The notes beneath the pieces are model-generated. The model was not told where the DNA came from. It ran no database searches and saw nothing but the letters and a program-made list of their open reading frames with translations. Made by a program: the position numbers and the translations under genes. From the NCBI GenBank assembly GCA_029817715.1, contig JARUPY010000288.1:62001-126000 (forward strand): a DNA stretch of 64,000 nucleotides. The letters run 5' to 3'. This document shows, one piece after another, positions 11,451 through 24,125 of the stretch; position 1 is the stretch's first letter; every line of letters starts with the position of its first letter. The DNA is from Melastoma dodecandrum (Eukaryota; Streptophyta; Magnoliopsida; Myrtales; Melastomataceae).

Positions 11451-14274
11451 AGCTCCCCCCCCCCCCCCTTTGAAGAAGAAGACATTCTTCCTTTTATCCT
11501 CTGTTCTATTCTCGATTAGAAACCTTTTTGGTTAGTCTTCTCGTTCCCTTCTGATTCCTATGTTTCCTCCTCCCCCTTCTCAATTTCGTTCGACATTTCT
11601 GTCCCGTTAGGATCTGGTTAGTTCGGTTGGGAAAGACTGGGCCGTTAGGGGACAGAATCTCCAGGGGCGTGGCGGGATCGTTCTTCTTGGCAGGGCACCG
11701 ACAATGGTGAGTGATTCAGGAGGGGGAGCTTCCTGCTGCCAGGTGTGGCAGGATCCTGTCGGGGAAGGCAAGACTATTTTAAATCCTCACTTTGCTTTGG
11801 GCTGGGCCAAATTTTACCTTGCATCAGGTTGCGTTTGTTGGGGGCTTTGTTTTGTGGGTTAGCCTTGGTCGAGCTACCTTGGGCTCTGTGGTTGTGAAGG
11901 CTTGCGTTTGGACCTTGGTTTCCTTCCTTTTTATTTTGGGCTGGAATTTGAGTTTATCTTGATGTTTGTGAATCATCAGTCTTTGGCTGGTGTTACTGCT
12001 GCGACGGTCACCGTTGCTGTTACATATATATCATTACTGTTGCGTGCCATTGCTGCATCTGTCGTGTCTGCACATCTGTGGATTCTGCCGGGGCTTCGGG
12101 TTTGCGGATTGCGCCCGACTCTGAACCAGGTGAGGCTGTTCTTAGTCCGATTGAGTCTGTCCTGGTTCGGGCTGAAGGAGGCTGCCCATGAGATTGATAA
12201 AAAATTTGTCGCTTTGCCAGTAGATTGCTACTGCAGGAAGGATTTGCGACAGAACTTGAGAAGTTGTCTTAGGCTGGGTATGTGGCAGCGTTGCCTGTGA
12301 CTTGATCGTTGTTGATGTTTGTTGGCCTTTGCATCTGCTTGATCTTCTGTGGCCGTATCATCTGAAAATCCTGATCCCCATGTGCTTGCGTCAGTGTGAT
12401 TCGAGGCTTTGTTGGCTGTCAGGGCATGTCAATCGTGTATTTGATTATTTCAGTGTCCAAAGACAATTGGGATTTGACGAGAGATAGGTGCTTAGAAGGA
12501 ATTTGTCCTATCTCCAGGAAGCTTCCCATCTTCTTCATTCATTCGAAGCATCATTGCCACTGATTTTGCCGTCGTGAGGAATTTGGGCATTCTTTTTCTG
12601 CTGTGCATCTTGGGCGACAACAGCCGCAGCCGCATCAGAAATGATGATATCTATACAGATGGATCTTCTCTCTTTGATTGATCAATGTGTTGTGATACCG
12701 AGAGATCCGTGAATCGGAATCCTAACGCAAAGTCTGTCTATAGCATCTCATGTGGTGAACAACGTTGCAAAAGCAAGAAATGGCGGGGAATCAGTGGCAG
12801 ATAGCTTCGAAGCATCATGTTGGGGTGCCGAATGTGGCTGCAGCTTGTTGCTATTGTATCTTTAGTATGCTCTCTCCCTTATTTACTTATTTGTGTAAAA
12901 TGGATCCTAAAATTATATGGATTTGGGCTATGGCCATTTTATGGGAGATTAATTTGAGGTATTACAGTTTGCCCCTCCTTGTGAGGGAATCTGGAAGGAT
13001 TTTCTCGCAAGGATATCAGGAATACCTCAAATTATATTTCGAGAGCGTCTTTGGTCGACATGCACCCTAAAAGCTCTTCAAGAAAGTCATTAGTCACAAC
13101 GAAAACAAAAACAACTAAATGTACATGCACATTATGCTTCGTTTTGTTTTCTTTTTAAAAGCATGTTTCTAAGCGAGAGCAGAGAAGGTTTTCTGACTTC
13201 TCTCGTGTTTTACTCTCATTTCTGAAAGCCACTCCAGTTGGGTTTCAGAATTCCTTTGACATGGATGCTCATGTACCGGTCGAAGGAGTCTTTGCTTGGG
13301 TTATAATGTGGCTTCGGCATAAGGCCTTTAAATTGAAGGTTTAAATTCATCATTTGAAAGAAGGAGTCTAAGGACCTCATCGGAGCTACTTGACCGTAGA
13401 GTGTTCACCGTTCAAGCAAATTATCTATCTTTCAGACAGCTCACTAGTTGACGTGTTTTATTGGGGATGAATAACTGGTAGGTGTGGACAATCCACTTTG
13501 GGGAAAGCTTTGTTTTAGAATTGTTTGAGGAGTAGCACCTTTGCTTTTGCGACCAGCAATGTCGGCCCTGGTGCTTTATTTTTGCTCTTTTGATTTTCAT
13601 CTTGCGCTCTCTTTTAAAGACTTTGGTCTTTGCGCTAATTCTTTCTTTTCTTTGCTGGATCAAAGGGATTTGCCCCGCTTTATTTTCTGACAGTCTCCTT
13701 TCGAACTTGTATTCTTGAGAAGCTTTTTGAGAAGCTCGGTCTTTAATAACGACTCAACTGGTAAGCTTAACTGTCGATGGTACATCTTCGCTTGAATTTT
13801 GAGGAAGTGTTACCTCTACGATCCGTTGCTTCCGGTTTCTAGCTACAAGATCCCCATTTTAACCTCGATGTGAGGTGGTTCTTAGACTCGTTAGGAGTAG
13901 TGTATGAAGAAACTTCAACTTTGGCTCAGAGGGGTTTAGCAATGGTTAATGTTTCGTGTTTGGGATAGAGAAGAAATGCTCGATCTCATCCCGGTTTAGA
14001 GCATCTTTTGTCAAAGGATTCGTTATCCGTCTGAATACTCGTGTATGAATCCTCACAGTGTTTGCGCTCATCACTCTGGGTAAGTGTTTGGGAATAGGCT
14101 TGCCTTCTCCACTCTCGCTCAGAAATATTTTTATTAAAGATTAGTTTCGAATTGTATGCAAATGAGCACACAAATACTTTAGAAATAAACAGGTTTAGGT
14201 ACTCAAACCTCTGCAGTGCTCTTGTGCACTTTCGTATTCTGATTTCTTTTAAATTAAACCTGGAACGGCTTCCA

Positions 14275-16640
14275 CCCGACCACCCTCGCCGTTGCCTAGG
14301 TGTTTGTACCGTACTGTGAGGATGCCCATGTACCTGCACAGTTCACAACGGACAGAGACGAAGTTAGCTCATGTACTCTGACTCTCATTTGGGGAGACAA
14401 CAATTGAGTAAAGTATCCGCTGGGGAGATGAGAAGGATATGTCCATCTCGATGATAGTTCTGGAAGGATATGCTTGTATGTCCGATCATTGTTGAGGAAT
14501 GCGACGTATGTAATCAACTCCAGCTTGAATGAAGGCAGGACTCCAGCTGGGGAAATGGAGATACGACTCCATCTAGGGAATTATGAGAAATTTTGTTAGA
14601 GAGCAGTGTAGATGATACTCCGTTTTAGTACGATCATCTTTGGTGATGACAAAGGCAATTTCGAAGCTTTGGCTCGAAATTTTCCACCCAACCGCCCGCG
14701 CCTTTGTCTGTAATGTAGGATGCTCATGTTCCTACACTAGGCAAAGGACAGACAACAAGTGAGCTCATGTAACTTGTTTCTTTTATCATAGGAATGAAGT
14801 TTGTTCATGTAACTTCATTTATATGAAAGGCGAAGTAGAGTTTTGATACTTCCCTTTTCTATGTGTTTCGTCATTGCATCTTTGTCCGGAGGAATCAAAG
14901 GATTGACGAAATAGTTACTCTCGCTTGATGTCTGTTGTGTAAGGAAGCTCATGTACCTATCAAACAGATGGCGAAAACACAAGTGAATTCATGCGACTTG
15001 TTTCTGTTGGAGTAAGAATGAAGTTTGCTCATGTGACTTCATTTGTAAGAAAGGTGAAGTAGAGTTTTGATACTTCCCTTTGGTATGATTTCGTCATTGC
15101 GTCTTCGTCCGATGGAGTCAAAGGTTTGACGAAATTGCTACGAGACTTTGGCTTGAAGCTTTGCCGCCCTACCACCCTCGCCTTTGTTATAGGAGTTTTG
15201 TACCATTCGTGTGAGGAGCTCTTGTACCTGCTCACGAGACAAAGGACGTACAACAAGTGAGCTCATGCAACTTGTTCTCTTTTAAAGTCAGAATGAAGTT
15301 TGCTTGTGTAACTTCTTTTATATGAATGGTGAAGTGGCGTAAGGTTTTTGTACTTCCCTTTTATAGGGTTTCGTCATTGCGTCTTCGTCCGATGGAATCG
15401 AAGGTTTGACGAAGTAGCTACTCTAGCTTGATGTCTGTTGTGTAAGGATGCTCATGTACCTATCAAACAGATGGATAGAAACAAGGAAATTCTGGTAACT
15501 TGTTTCTGTTAGAGTAAGAATGAAGTTTGCTCGTGTAACTTCATTTGTAAGAAAAGTGAAGTAGAATTTTGTTACTTCCTTTTTGCATGGTTTCGTCATT
15601 GCGTCTTCGTCCAATGGAATCGAACGTCTGACGAAATTGCTAAAAGACTTTGACTTGAGCCACCCTGCCACCCTCGCCTTTGTCATAGGAGTTTCGCACC
15701 ATACGTGTGAGGAGCTCTTGTACCTGCCCACGAGACAAAGGACGTAAGCGAAATGAGCTCATGTAATTTCACTTAACTTGATGAAGAGAGTAAATTTGTA
15801 TGATTCTCCCTTTTCATTTGTATTGTCAGTGTTCTTTGCCCCAGTTGACTGCCTGGGGATATAAAGAGGTTTGCTGACGTAGATTGTTCTGAAGCGTTGG
15901 CTTGAAACTTCATCGCTTGTCTTTGTTGTCTGCTTAAGACGCTCATGTATTTTCACGTAATTTGTTGTTTCTTTGTCTTGTTGATCATGAGTGTTGTTTC
16001 GAAGCTTTAATTCGAAAGTTGTCTTAATTTACATGATAGGATGTTGTTATATCTTCTCGTCTGCCTAGCTTGTTTATGTGCTCCATTTAATGTTATTTGC
16101 CATTTTGTCAACTGAGAGTTATCCAAGATTGCTCAGTCTCATCCCAGGATAACTTGGAGATATGCCCCAGAGTCGCTCGGAGACATGTCCATGATCACTC
16201 AGAGATTTGCCCCAGGATCGGTCGAGGATTTGCCCAAGGATCGCTAGGAGATTTGTCATAGGACTGTTCTCGTGTTGTCGTCATCATTGTTTTACTAACG
16301 AAGGTTGTTTCGAAACTTTGGCTCGAAATGTTTCCACCCTACCACCCTCGCCTTCGTCGTCTGCCTAGGATGTTCACATACCTATGAGACAAGCCGAAGG
16401 GCAAAACAGGTAAGCTCATGCAACATGTTCTGCAGAGAATGTATTAGTTGAGGAACGAATACTCCCTTTCATGTAGATCATCGGTTTGTTGATAACGAAG
16501 GATATTTTGAAGCTTTGGCTCAAAACTGTTTCAAGGCTTTGGCTCGAAACTTTACCACCCTGCCACCCACGCCTTCGTCAACATGCGACAAGGGCTAATA
16601 TAAGTGAGCTCATGTAACTTATTTTCATAAATAGGGAAGT
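14275..16640. repeat. Array of degenerate hairpin cassettes in unit B
   Basis: Second copy of the cassette array at 4340-6700. Most stems are unchanged. One arm differs: the stem ACAGGT/ACCTGT of unit A (6469-6474/6486-6491) reads ACAGGT/ACATGT near 16405-16427, so one pair is lost. Confidence 0.7.
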
Positions 16641-18735
16641 ATTGATCATGGAACGAATACTCCCTTTCATGTGTAGTAACATTGAAGATTGTCTACGTTG
16701 AGTGCTTGTGGCAGTTTTTCTCCGTTAATGTGGTTGTTTTCTTGAAAGGGCATGCCAAGTCGATTATCCTTGGATGTGCATTGTTGATTGCCCATTGAGG
16801 TGGGGCTGGGTGGGTAACTAGCCTCTCATGGGGTGGGCCTTCTCCTTGGGATGAGCTCCAGAGAATCAGTAGTTGAATTTCTGCTGGATTGATTGCTTAG
16901 GTACCATGGATGAGCTTGATGGGAGTTGCCCGGGTCCGAGTACGCGTCATTGTTAGGTAGATCGCATGTTCTTTGGCGTAGGGGGAAGCTGTTATGCAAG
17001 CGTTGCCCCAAACGATTCATCTTGGTGATTTGAGTATCGGTGGCCCCGCCAGACATGTAATGAATTGTTGAAGGGCGGGTAACGAAAATGGGAGCTTCTG
17101 ATGCCGGTCACGCTATGTATTTGCCGTCTCTTGAAGAATCTGGTCCATGTTGTTCATGTTTTTGTCATGGGGATGATTTGGATTTGGCGTTCGTCCAGTT
17201 CTTGTTATCAAAGAAACAATGAGGCCGAATCTCTGTAAACGTCGAGTGATCGTATTTGAAGGTTGATTGATTGCAGGTGTCCTGATATCGTGATGTCATT
17301 GAGAAGGTTGATGTTTGCCCCTTGTGCTAAAATATATTGCTGGCATGGTGAAGAAAGTCGACGACGGGATGCATGTAAGAGGATTTGCCCCTTGTCTGAT
17401 TGCTTAATGTTGAGGATCAGGGCTTGACATGTAAATTGGAGGAATGCCTCTTGTCGATCCTGGTCAGGTTGCCTGATGTTGAGAATCGAGGCTTGAGTTA
17501 TAAAAGGGATTGCCCTTGTCTGAGTCGCCCGATGTTGAGGATCGGGGCTTAGGATGAGCGGAAGAATATAGCTTCGGCGAAAAAGCTAAGAAGGACGTTC
17601 TTGTTGGTGCCGAAGTTGTAGTAGCTGATGATGTAATAGAGTTGCTTCTGCTTCCTTGGAGCGGTGGTTGATTAGTGGGGGATGACGTTCCACGATAGTG
17701 ACATGTCAATGGATAGTTCTTTGGTTTGTCATTAGTCTTGATGTCGATGGAGATTGGCCTTTTGAAATGTAACCTCCTTGGGGTTTTGATATTGTTGTAG
17801 ATTCGGTTTTGAACCTTGGTAGTCGTTGGGTGATCTTTGGTTTTCGTGTTTTGCTTTGGGCCTTAGCAGTTGTCAGGATTGCTTTGGCCTTTGTGTCGTT
17901 GGATATGCGGCTTTAGAACTTGGTTGCCGCCATGGTATCCTTGGTATTCTTATGCTTGTAGATTTGTAATGTCTTGCCTTATCCCTAGTCCCGTTCGAGG
18001 AGCCATGTTGGAGAATTAAACCTCGAAAAGAAAGTAGAAAGAAGGATTGGATTAGTATCATGCAACAGTGTAATCGATGCATGATAAGTTTATATGGCTG
18101 CTTAATCGCACTCGTATATGTGTATGCATTTACAAATGAAATGCAATAATGTCATGAAACAATTATTGTAAATGATTTGTTAATTTGAAAACTGTGATTA
18201 GACAGACCCTCATGTGGTTGCCCAAATGTATGATATGCAATAAGCGGTAATAGTAAGTACGGTAATAAGAGAAAAGATGTTTCTTGGAGCCTGCTGTAAT
18301 AAGCTTGACCTAACTGTAAAATGAGCATGGTTAGCTTTACAATTATAGCAGACAAAGCGTACCTAACACCTGTCCCTGCACAAGTAGCAGTCACTTAGTA
18401 ACACGCAAATGCACGTGCAGCGTCTGGCACCTGTAGTGGGCATGCAATTCTAGACTCGGATGGAGGTTTCTAGACCTCCCTCGGACTAAGGGAGGCGGGT
18501 CCCGGTCCATAGCCTACAAGCCGCAGGAAGCAGCGAGGCCGTGCCTTTCGGTGACCCCCTAAAGATCCTAGTCCCGGGTATAGGGACTTACCTAAGTATG
18601 CCTAGGAAAGCGGTAAACATACACATGGAGGAGATCATACAAAAGGCACCGAGCCAATCAATTACATGCGAAAACAAGTAACTCCTCTCCGCATGTGGTA
18701 AAAAGGCTTTCGGTAGAAATCCACATGCGGAGTTT

Positions 18736-18753
18736 TCCCCAGCGGAGTCGCCA
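18736..18753 (-). promoter_or_regulatory. Primer-binding-site-like motif, unit B
   Basis: Identical 18-nt motif to 8798-8815, in the equivalent position of unit B, although the flanking bases differ (TTTT instead of GTGT on one side). Confidence 0.45.
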
Positions 18754-21400
18754 TCCGGGATGTACGCGCGCCCTTCCGGCCTAGCGGCGCGCGGCGGCGG
18801 TTCTGGCTAACCCGAGGATCCGGGTCCGCTCCCCCAAGGCCCAGTCCGGTCGGCGTTACGGCTCGAACGCCGGACGCTGCGGAAAGGGGCCCCGGGTTGG
18901 GCATTTCCCTTGATTCGCGAACGGGTCTGCGGGGCGTTTCGCCAACCGTCTCCAGTTCCCTGGAGGCGGCGAGCGAAAGGCTGCGTTAAGGCCTCGCTCG
19001 CGAATTTCGGGGAGGGCCCAAGGAGCGGCTCGAGTAGCCGTCACCTCACCCCAAATGGCTCCGAAAAAAGGGTAGTGGTTTGGTTTTAGCTTTGGAAAAC
19101 TGTTGTTCGGAGTCGCCACCGACTTAGTTTAAAAATGTGATTTTAAGTCGGAAAAATCAGAGTCTGGGTTCGGGGATTCCTATTTACTAACCTTAATATC
19201 CTACCACATGCGAAAAGGGTGGCGATTTGTCCAAAAAAGAGTTAGCTTTTGATTGACGGGTGTTGGACCCGATCCGGGAGTGGGCCGGACTCTTGTCAAC
19301 GTTTTAACGGGCTTTGGACCCGAATTTAGGTTGGTTGAATTAAAACCAGGCATGCGACGTATAAACCTAAAGCCTAAGTCACGCACGCAACCACAGACAA
19401 TAATTTAGATCAAAAGGGCGGGGAAGGGGCGGTGATTGCGGGCCTATGCACTTGGGCCCGCAATCCGTTACAAGTGAGCTTTTAAAATGAAACTCGGGGA
19501 GGCCCGCACCTCCCCTTTGTACCTTTGTTTGAAGGTTGGGGCCGCTTTGTCTTCAAGCCCGCGGTTTTTTAGGCCGGGGTGGATCCGCGCGGTTTGATAC
19601 ACGCGCCTTCGAGTTCGTCTTCGAAACTTTGGAATTGATCCTTCGAAGTTGCATGCTCAGTGTACATGCAAAGAAAATATAAGAGTGGTCAGAAAATCCT
19701 AATTTAAATCGAAGTGAATAATTAGGACTTAATGAAATAAGAGAGATACTTACGGGGCGTTGTGAGCCCGTTGATGTCGATCGTCCGCGCCGTCGGAGGA
19801 TGACGTTCCTTGGTAGTGAATTCCTCGGTGTTTACATGCAAAGTAGAGGAAGAGCCGATGCCATGCCATGCCATGTTGTGCGGTTAATGTCGATCAAATT
19901 TGAATGAAATTCGAATCGAATTAGTAAGACATGTCTTACCGTACGAATCGGTGTGGTCGGATTGTGATCCTTCGAGATGTCCAAGTTTCACCGTGTTTTA
20001 CATGCAAAACGAAGGGAAGAAAGAGGTTAGTAGTGCACATCAAGATAAGATATTAATTCGTATGAAAAATTCAAGTGAGCTTAAATGTAATAAAATTGTG
20101 CCGATTTAAAAGAACATATAAAGCACTCAAATATAAGAAGGTCTCGTTTAATGAAAGTAGTTGGAGCACTTACGGTGACCAAGGATTAGAAAAAGAGATG
20201 TATGGGTTTATATTAATTTTAAACAATCAGACAATTGTTAGAAATCAAAACCTAGAAAATAACGATTATAATTAGAATGGGAATAGTGTGCGTCATCATA
20301 TAACCACTAAGTAAAACTAAAACGGGAACGAAGACTTACCTTTTATTTTTGAGTCTTTCAGCTCACTCAAACGAAGCTTCATCCGCGAGACCCAGACACG
20401 GAGTCGGAGCGATCGCCTCCGCGGGAAGTCAGAGGAGACCAAGGCCGCGGTGGGTTGGAGGTTACTGTGGTCTGGGGTGTCGGGGAAGGGGTGAGCCGTT
20501 CTTGCCGCTTGAACTCGAAACGCCGGAAGGTGGGTTTGCCATCGCCAGGGCTGGAAACTCCGGGGGAAGTGGGGGCTGCCATCGTGAGCTCTGGGTTTTG
20601 CCGGAGTGGCTGAGTCGAGCGCCTGGGGGGAGGCTGGCCGACGTGGGTTGCTGCCGCCGAAGGAGGAACGCGCCGGGGAACTGCCTTGGAGCTGAGGGTC
20701 GCGAGAGGGGGGGTGGATTCGCCGTCGCTGCTGCTGGCTTGGGACTGGAGCTTGGGGACGACAGGGGAGGTTGATCCGCCGTCATGGGAGGTGCCGGGAG
20801 AGGCTGATGCCGAGGGAGTGGGTTGCTGCCGCCGGTAAAGGGAGGCGCCGGAGAAAGGTGGAGCTGCCACCGTGAGACCTGGAAGCTCCGGATCCGAAGC
20901 GGGGAGTTCGACGCTGGGCTGGGTACGCCGGAGGGAAGGTGAAGAAGCCGCAGCTGGAGGGGTCGCTGGAGCAAGGGAAGGGACGCCGGAGAGTGGGTCG
21001 CTGTGGCGAGTCTGGGCTGAGGTGGCGCGCGAGCCGTCGTCGTGTGAGCTACTGGTGCGGCTTTGGCGCTACTTGAAGGATTGCTTCACTGCTGCAACGG
21101 GGAGCTGGTTCGCTGCCACTTGTGTTCGGGGATGCAGGAGCTCACTGCGACTGGAGGTATGACATATCCCTTGCTGTCCCTAGATGAGGAGGCGGCTGAA
21201 GGATAGCAACACTGGTGAAGACGGCCGAGAAATGAAAACAGTGAAGAATCTGATCTTCGGGGATTAAGAAGGTAAGAATTTTCGAAATTCTCGGGAAGAA
21301 AGGATGCGAAGGAGCACAGGGGGATCAACGATGGCTTCGAGAATCCCCTGCCTCCTTTGAAAGAAGAATGGAGAGAATTTTTTTAGAATTCGTGAGCTCC
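18754..21400 (-). repeat. Proposed LTR of unit B (minus strand)
   Basis: Counterpart of 8816-11450, between the PBS-like motif at 18736-18753 and the C run near 21400. The same uncertainty over the exact ends applies. Confidence 0.3.
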
Positions 21401-22124
21401 CCCCCCCCCCTTTGAAGAAGAAGACATTCTTCCTTTTATCCTCTGTTCTATTCTCGATTAGAAACCTTTTTGGTTAGTCTTCTCGTTCCCTTCTGATTCC
21501 TATGTTTCCTCCTCCCCCTTCTCAATTTCGTTCGACATTTCTGTCCCGTTAGGATCTGGTTAGTTCGGTTGGGAAAGACTGGGCCGTTAGGGGACAGAAT
21601 CTCCAGGGGCGTGGCGGGATCGTTCTTCTTGGCAGGGCACCGACAATGGTGAGTGATTCAGGAGGGGGAGCTTCCTGCTGCCAGGTGTGGCAGGATCCTG
21701 TCGGGGAAGGCAAGACTATTTTAAATCCTCACTTTGCTTTGGGCTGGGCCAAATTTTACCTTGCATCAGGTTGCGTTTGTTGGGGGCTTTGTTTTGTGGG
21801 TTAGCCTTGGTCGAGCTACCTTGGGCTCTGTGGTTGTGAAGGCTTGCGTTTGGACCTTGGTTTCCTTCCTTTTTATTTTGGGCTGGAATTTGAGTTTATC
21901 TTGATGTTTGTGAATCATCAGTCTTTGGCTGGTGTTACTGCTGCGACGGTCACCGTTGCTGTTACATATATATCATTACTGTTGCGTGCCATTGCTGCAT
22001 CTGTCGTGTCTGCACATCTGTGGATTCTGCCGGGGCTTCGGGTTTGCGGATTGCGCCCGACTCTGAACCAGGTGAGGCTGTTCTTAGTCCGATTGAGTCT
22101 GTCCTGGTTCGGGCTGAAGGAGGC

Positions 22125-22908
22125 TGCCCATGAGATTGATAAAAAATTTGTCGCTTTGCCAGTAGATTGCTACTGCAGGAAGGATTTGCGACAGAACTTG
22201 AGAAGTTGTCTTAGGCTGGGTATGTGGCAGCGTTGCCTGTGACTTGATCGTTGTTGATGTTTGTTGGCCTTTGCATCTGCTTGATCTTCTGTGGCCGTAT
22301 CATCTGAAAATCCTGATCCCCATGTGCTTGCGTCAGTGTGATTCGAGGCTTTGTTGGCTGTCAGGGCATGTCAATCGTGTATTTGATTATTTCAGTGTCC
22401 AAAGACAATTGGGATTTGACGAGAGATAGGTGCTTAGAAGGAATTTGTCCTATCTCCAGGAAGCTTCCCATCTTCTTCATTCATTCGAAGCATCATTGCC
22501 ACTGATTTTGCCGTCGTGAGGAATTTGGGCATTCTTTTTCTGCTGTGCATCTTGGGCGACAACAGCCGCAGCCGCATCAGAAATGATGATATCTATACAG
22601 ATGGATCTTCTCTCTTTGATTGATCAATGTGTTGTGATACCGAGAGATCCGTGAATCGGAATCCTAACGCAAAGTCTGTCTATAGCATCTCATGTGGTGA
22701 ACAACGTTGCAAAAGCAAGAAATGGCGGGGAATCAGTGGCAGATAGCTTCGAAGCATCATGTTGGGGTGCCGAATGTGGCTGCAGCTTGTTGCTATTGTA
22801 TCTTTAGTATGCTCTCTCCCTTATTTACTTATTTGTGTAAAATGGATCCTAAAATTATATGGATTTGGGCTATGGCCATTTTAAGGGAGATTAATTTGAG
22901 GTATTACA
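22125..22908 (-). mobile_element. 9.94-kb tandem unit C, truncated
   Basis: The first 784 bp of a third unit match 2248-3031 and 12183-12966 closely. After TTACA at 22908 the sequence switches to ACTTGAAAGG, which matches 44319 onward in copy 2. The junction is therefore between the array and a different Tat-type element, and lies about 930 bp away from where the two elements align by homology. Confidence 0.7.
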
Positions 22909-23640
22909 ACTTGAAAGGGGAATTGTGTTTCGAAAAATCTCCACTTTGGCTAGGAATTGCTAGCAATGGTAATGTGTTTGAGGATAAGAAAGAATGCTTG
23001 ATGTCATCCTAGCTAGAGCATTTTCCTTCACAGGAATTTTTTTTTCACTCTGATGCTATCGTGTTTAAATTCCTCATATGTGTGTGCACTCAACTCTCGA
23101 AAGGGTATGTGTTTGGGGATAGGCTTGCCTTTCTATCTCTAGCACACAAGTGTTCCACTAGGGAATGTGTTTCAATTTTTTGAATAAAATCGTTTAGTGA
23201 GAATGCATGACAAATGAACATAACACATGTTTTATGAAATGATAATTTTACCTATGATGTTCGCCTCGACTTGATGCCCTATAGCGAAAAAGAGGATATA
23301 CAATCAAGTTCAATGTGAGAAAAATTTTAAACTTCCAACGATACTTTTCTGTACCGGTTCCCTGACGACGCATGCTCGTTGCCCCAGTAAAAGCCTCTGC
23401 AAAAGAAATGAAACATTGATTAGTTTTTTATTTTGTAATATATGAGCTGGAACGATACTTCCTTTACTGGTTACCGGAGGCGATTGGTTCTTGCCACAGT
23501 TAAAGTATCTGCAAAGAAAGATAACATTGATTAGTTTCTAATTTATTATGATTTAAATTAGAACGATACTTGCTTTCACCGTTTATTCAACATGGCTTGC
23601 GAGCCCCATAGGTTGAGTCTTTTGGGTTGATTTTTCTAGT

Positions 23641-24066
23641 TCATCGATCCGGTTGGAATGGAACAGCTCCGTCTACCTTTGTCAGGATGAGAGCGCCTCT
23701 TGTGCATATTTGCTTGATAACATATGGACTGTCGTAGTTGCGGAAGAACTTTCCTCGGGAATCCTTGACATTCGAAAGAATCCTCTTTAGAATCGTGTCA
23801 CTAGACCTGCATGCATCGACGCGACTTTTGTGAAAGCTCTTGACATGCATCTGATGTGCAGCGGATTGTTGCTCGATTGGTAAAATTGTTTATGCTTCAT
23901 AGACCCGTTCGAAAAGAGTTGCCTCAGTTGAAGTGTGTTGTCTTTCAGTAGATGAGAGCATTTCGTGATTGACTTGACATGGATGCACTACCCCAGCTTA
24001 GTAAGTTGATGAGCTTGAACTTTTAGTAGTTCCAAAGTTTGATGATGCGCTTGTTCTGATTTAAGA
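23641..24066 (-). pseudogene. Ty3/gypsy integrase C-terminus remnant, copy 1
   Basis: The minus strand encodes DSRGKFFRNYDSPYVIKQI followed by GALILTKVDG. In plant Ty3/gypsy Tat elements the integrase C-terminus has the pattern of a GKF/GKW motif, then GPYVVK, then GGALILTDMDG. The spacing and order agree. The upstream part (FHKS, then DTILKRIL) resembles the segment just before this block. Stops and frame changes interrupt the frame upstream and no catalytic D,D,E core is recognisable, so this is a dead remnant. Copy 2 at 45051-45527 is open for 158 codons. Confidence 0.55.
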
Positions 24067-24067
24067 A

Positions 24068-24122
24068 TACTTAAAATGTCTATGTGAATCATTTTTAGAA
24101 AATATTTCTTAAAAGTTGATTT
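24068..24122 (-). repeat. LTR-like fragment, inverted match to 42405-42455
   Basis: About 50 bp (ATTTTTAGAAAATATTTCTT and flanks) is the reverse complement of 42405-42455 with about three mismatches. It sits exactly where copies 1 and 2 of the element differ, so it may be the remains of an excised or recombined LTR. Confidence 0.45.
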
Positions 24123-24125
24123 TGG

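Larger units (their letters stand above)
2248..12182 (-). mobile_element. 9.94-kb tandem unit A: non-autonomous Tat-type LTR element, minus strand
   Basis: The sequence starting TGCCCATGAGATTGATAAAA at 2248 recurs at 12183 and 22125, giving units of 9,935 and 9,942 bp with few differences. Orientation follows from a primer-binding-site-like motif on the minus strand (8798-8815) and from similarity of 3960-4200 to the 3' region of the Tat-type element at 44300-44560. Reading minus, I place an LTR at about 11450-8816, then internal DNA leftwards from 8797. The 3' end of the internal region wraps into the next unit as far as a purine-rich run near 11455-11475. No gag, protease, RT, RNase H or integrase motif is visible, as in large retrotransposon derivatives. 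The LTR start is uncertain. Confidence 0.55.
12183..22124 (-). mobile_element. 9.94-kb tandem unit B
   Basis: Second full unit, nearly identical to unit A and directly adjoining it. Differences are scattered substitutions and small indels: the C run near 11460 versus 21400, the ATGCC repeat near 9925 versus 19860, and several changes around 18600-18800. By the unit A model it holds internal DNA (12183-18735), a PBS-like motif (18736-18753) and an LTR (about 18754-21400), followed by the 3' internal end that joins unit C. No retroviral-type protein motif is visible. Confidence 0.55.
22909..24125 (-). mobile_element. 3' part of a Tat-type Ty3/gypsy element, copy 1
   Basis: Closely matches 44319-45478. 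On the minus strand it carries an integrase C-terminus remnant (23641-24066) followed leftwards by non-coding DNA with the diverged phrase GAACGATACTT near 23334, 23453 and 23552. Around 24068 the match to copy 2 stops. After about 55 bp of LTR-like DNA the match resumes with the sequence at about 47040, so copy 1 lacks some 1.5 kb present in copy 2. Confidence 0.5.
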
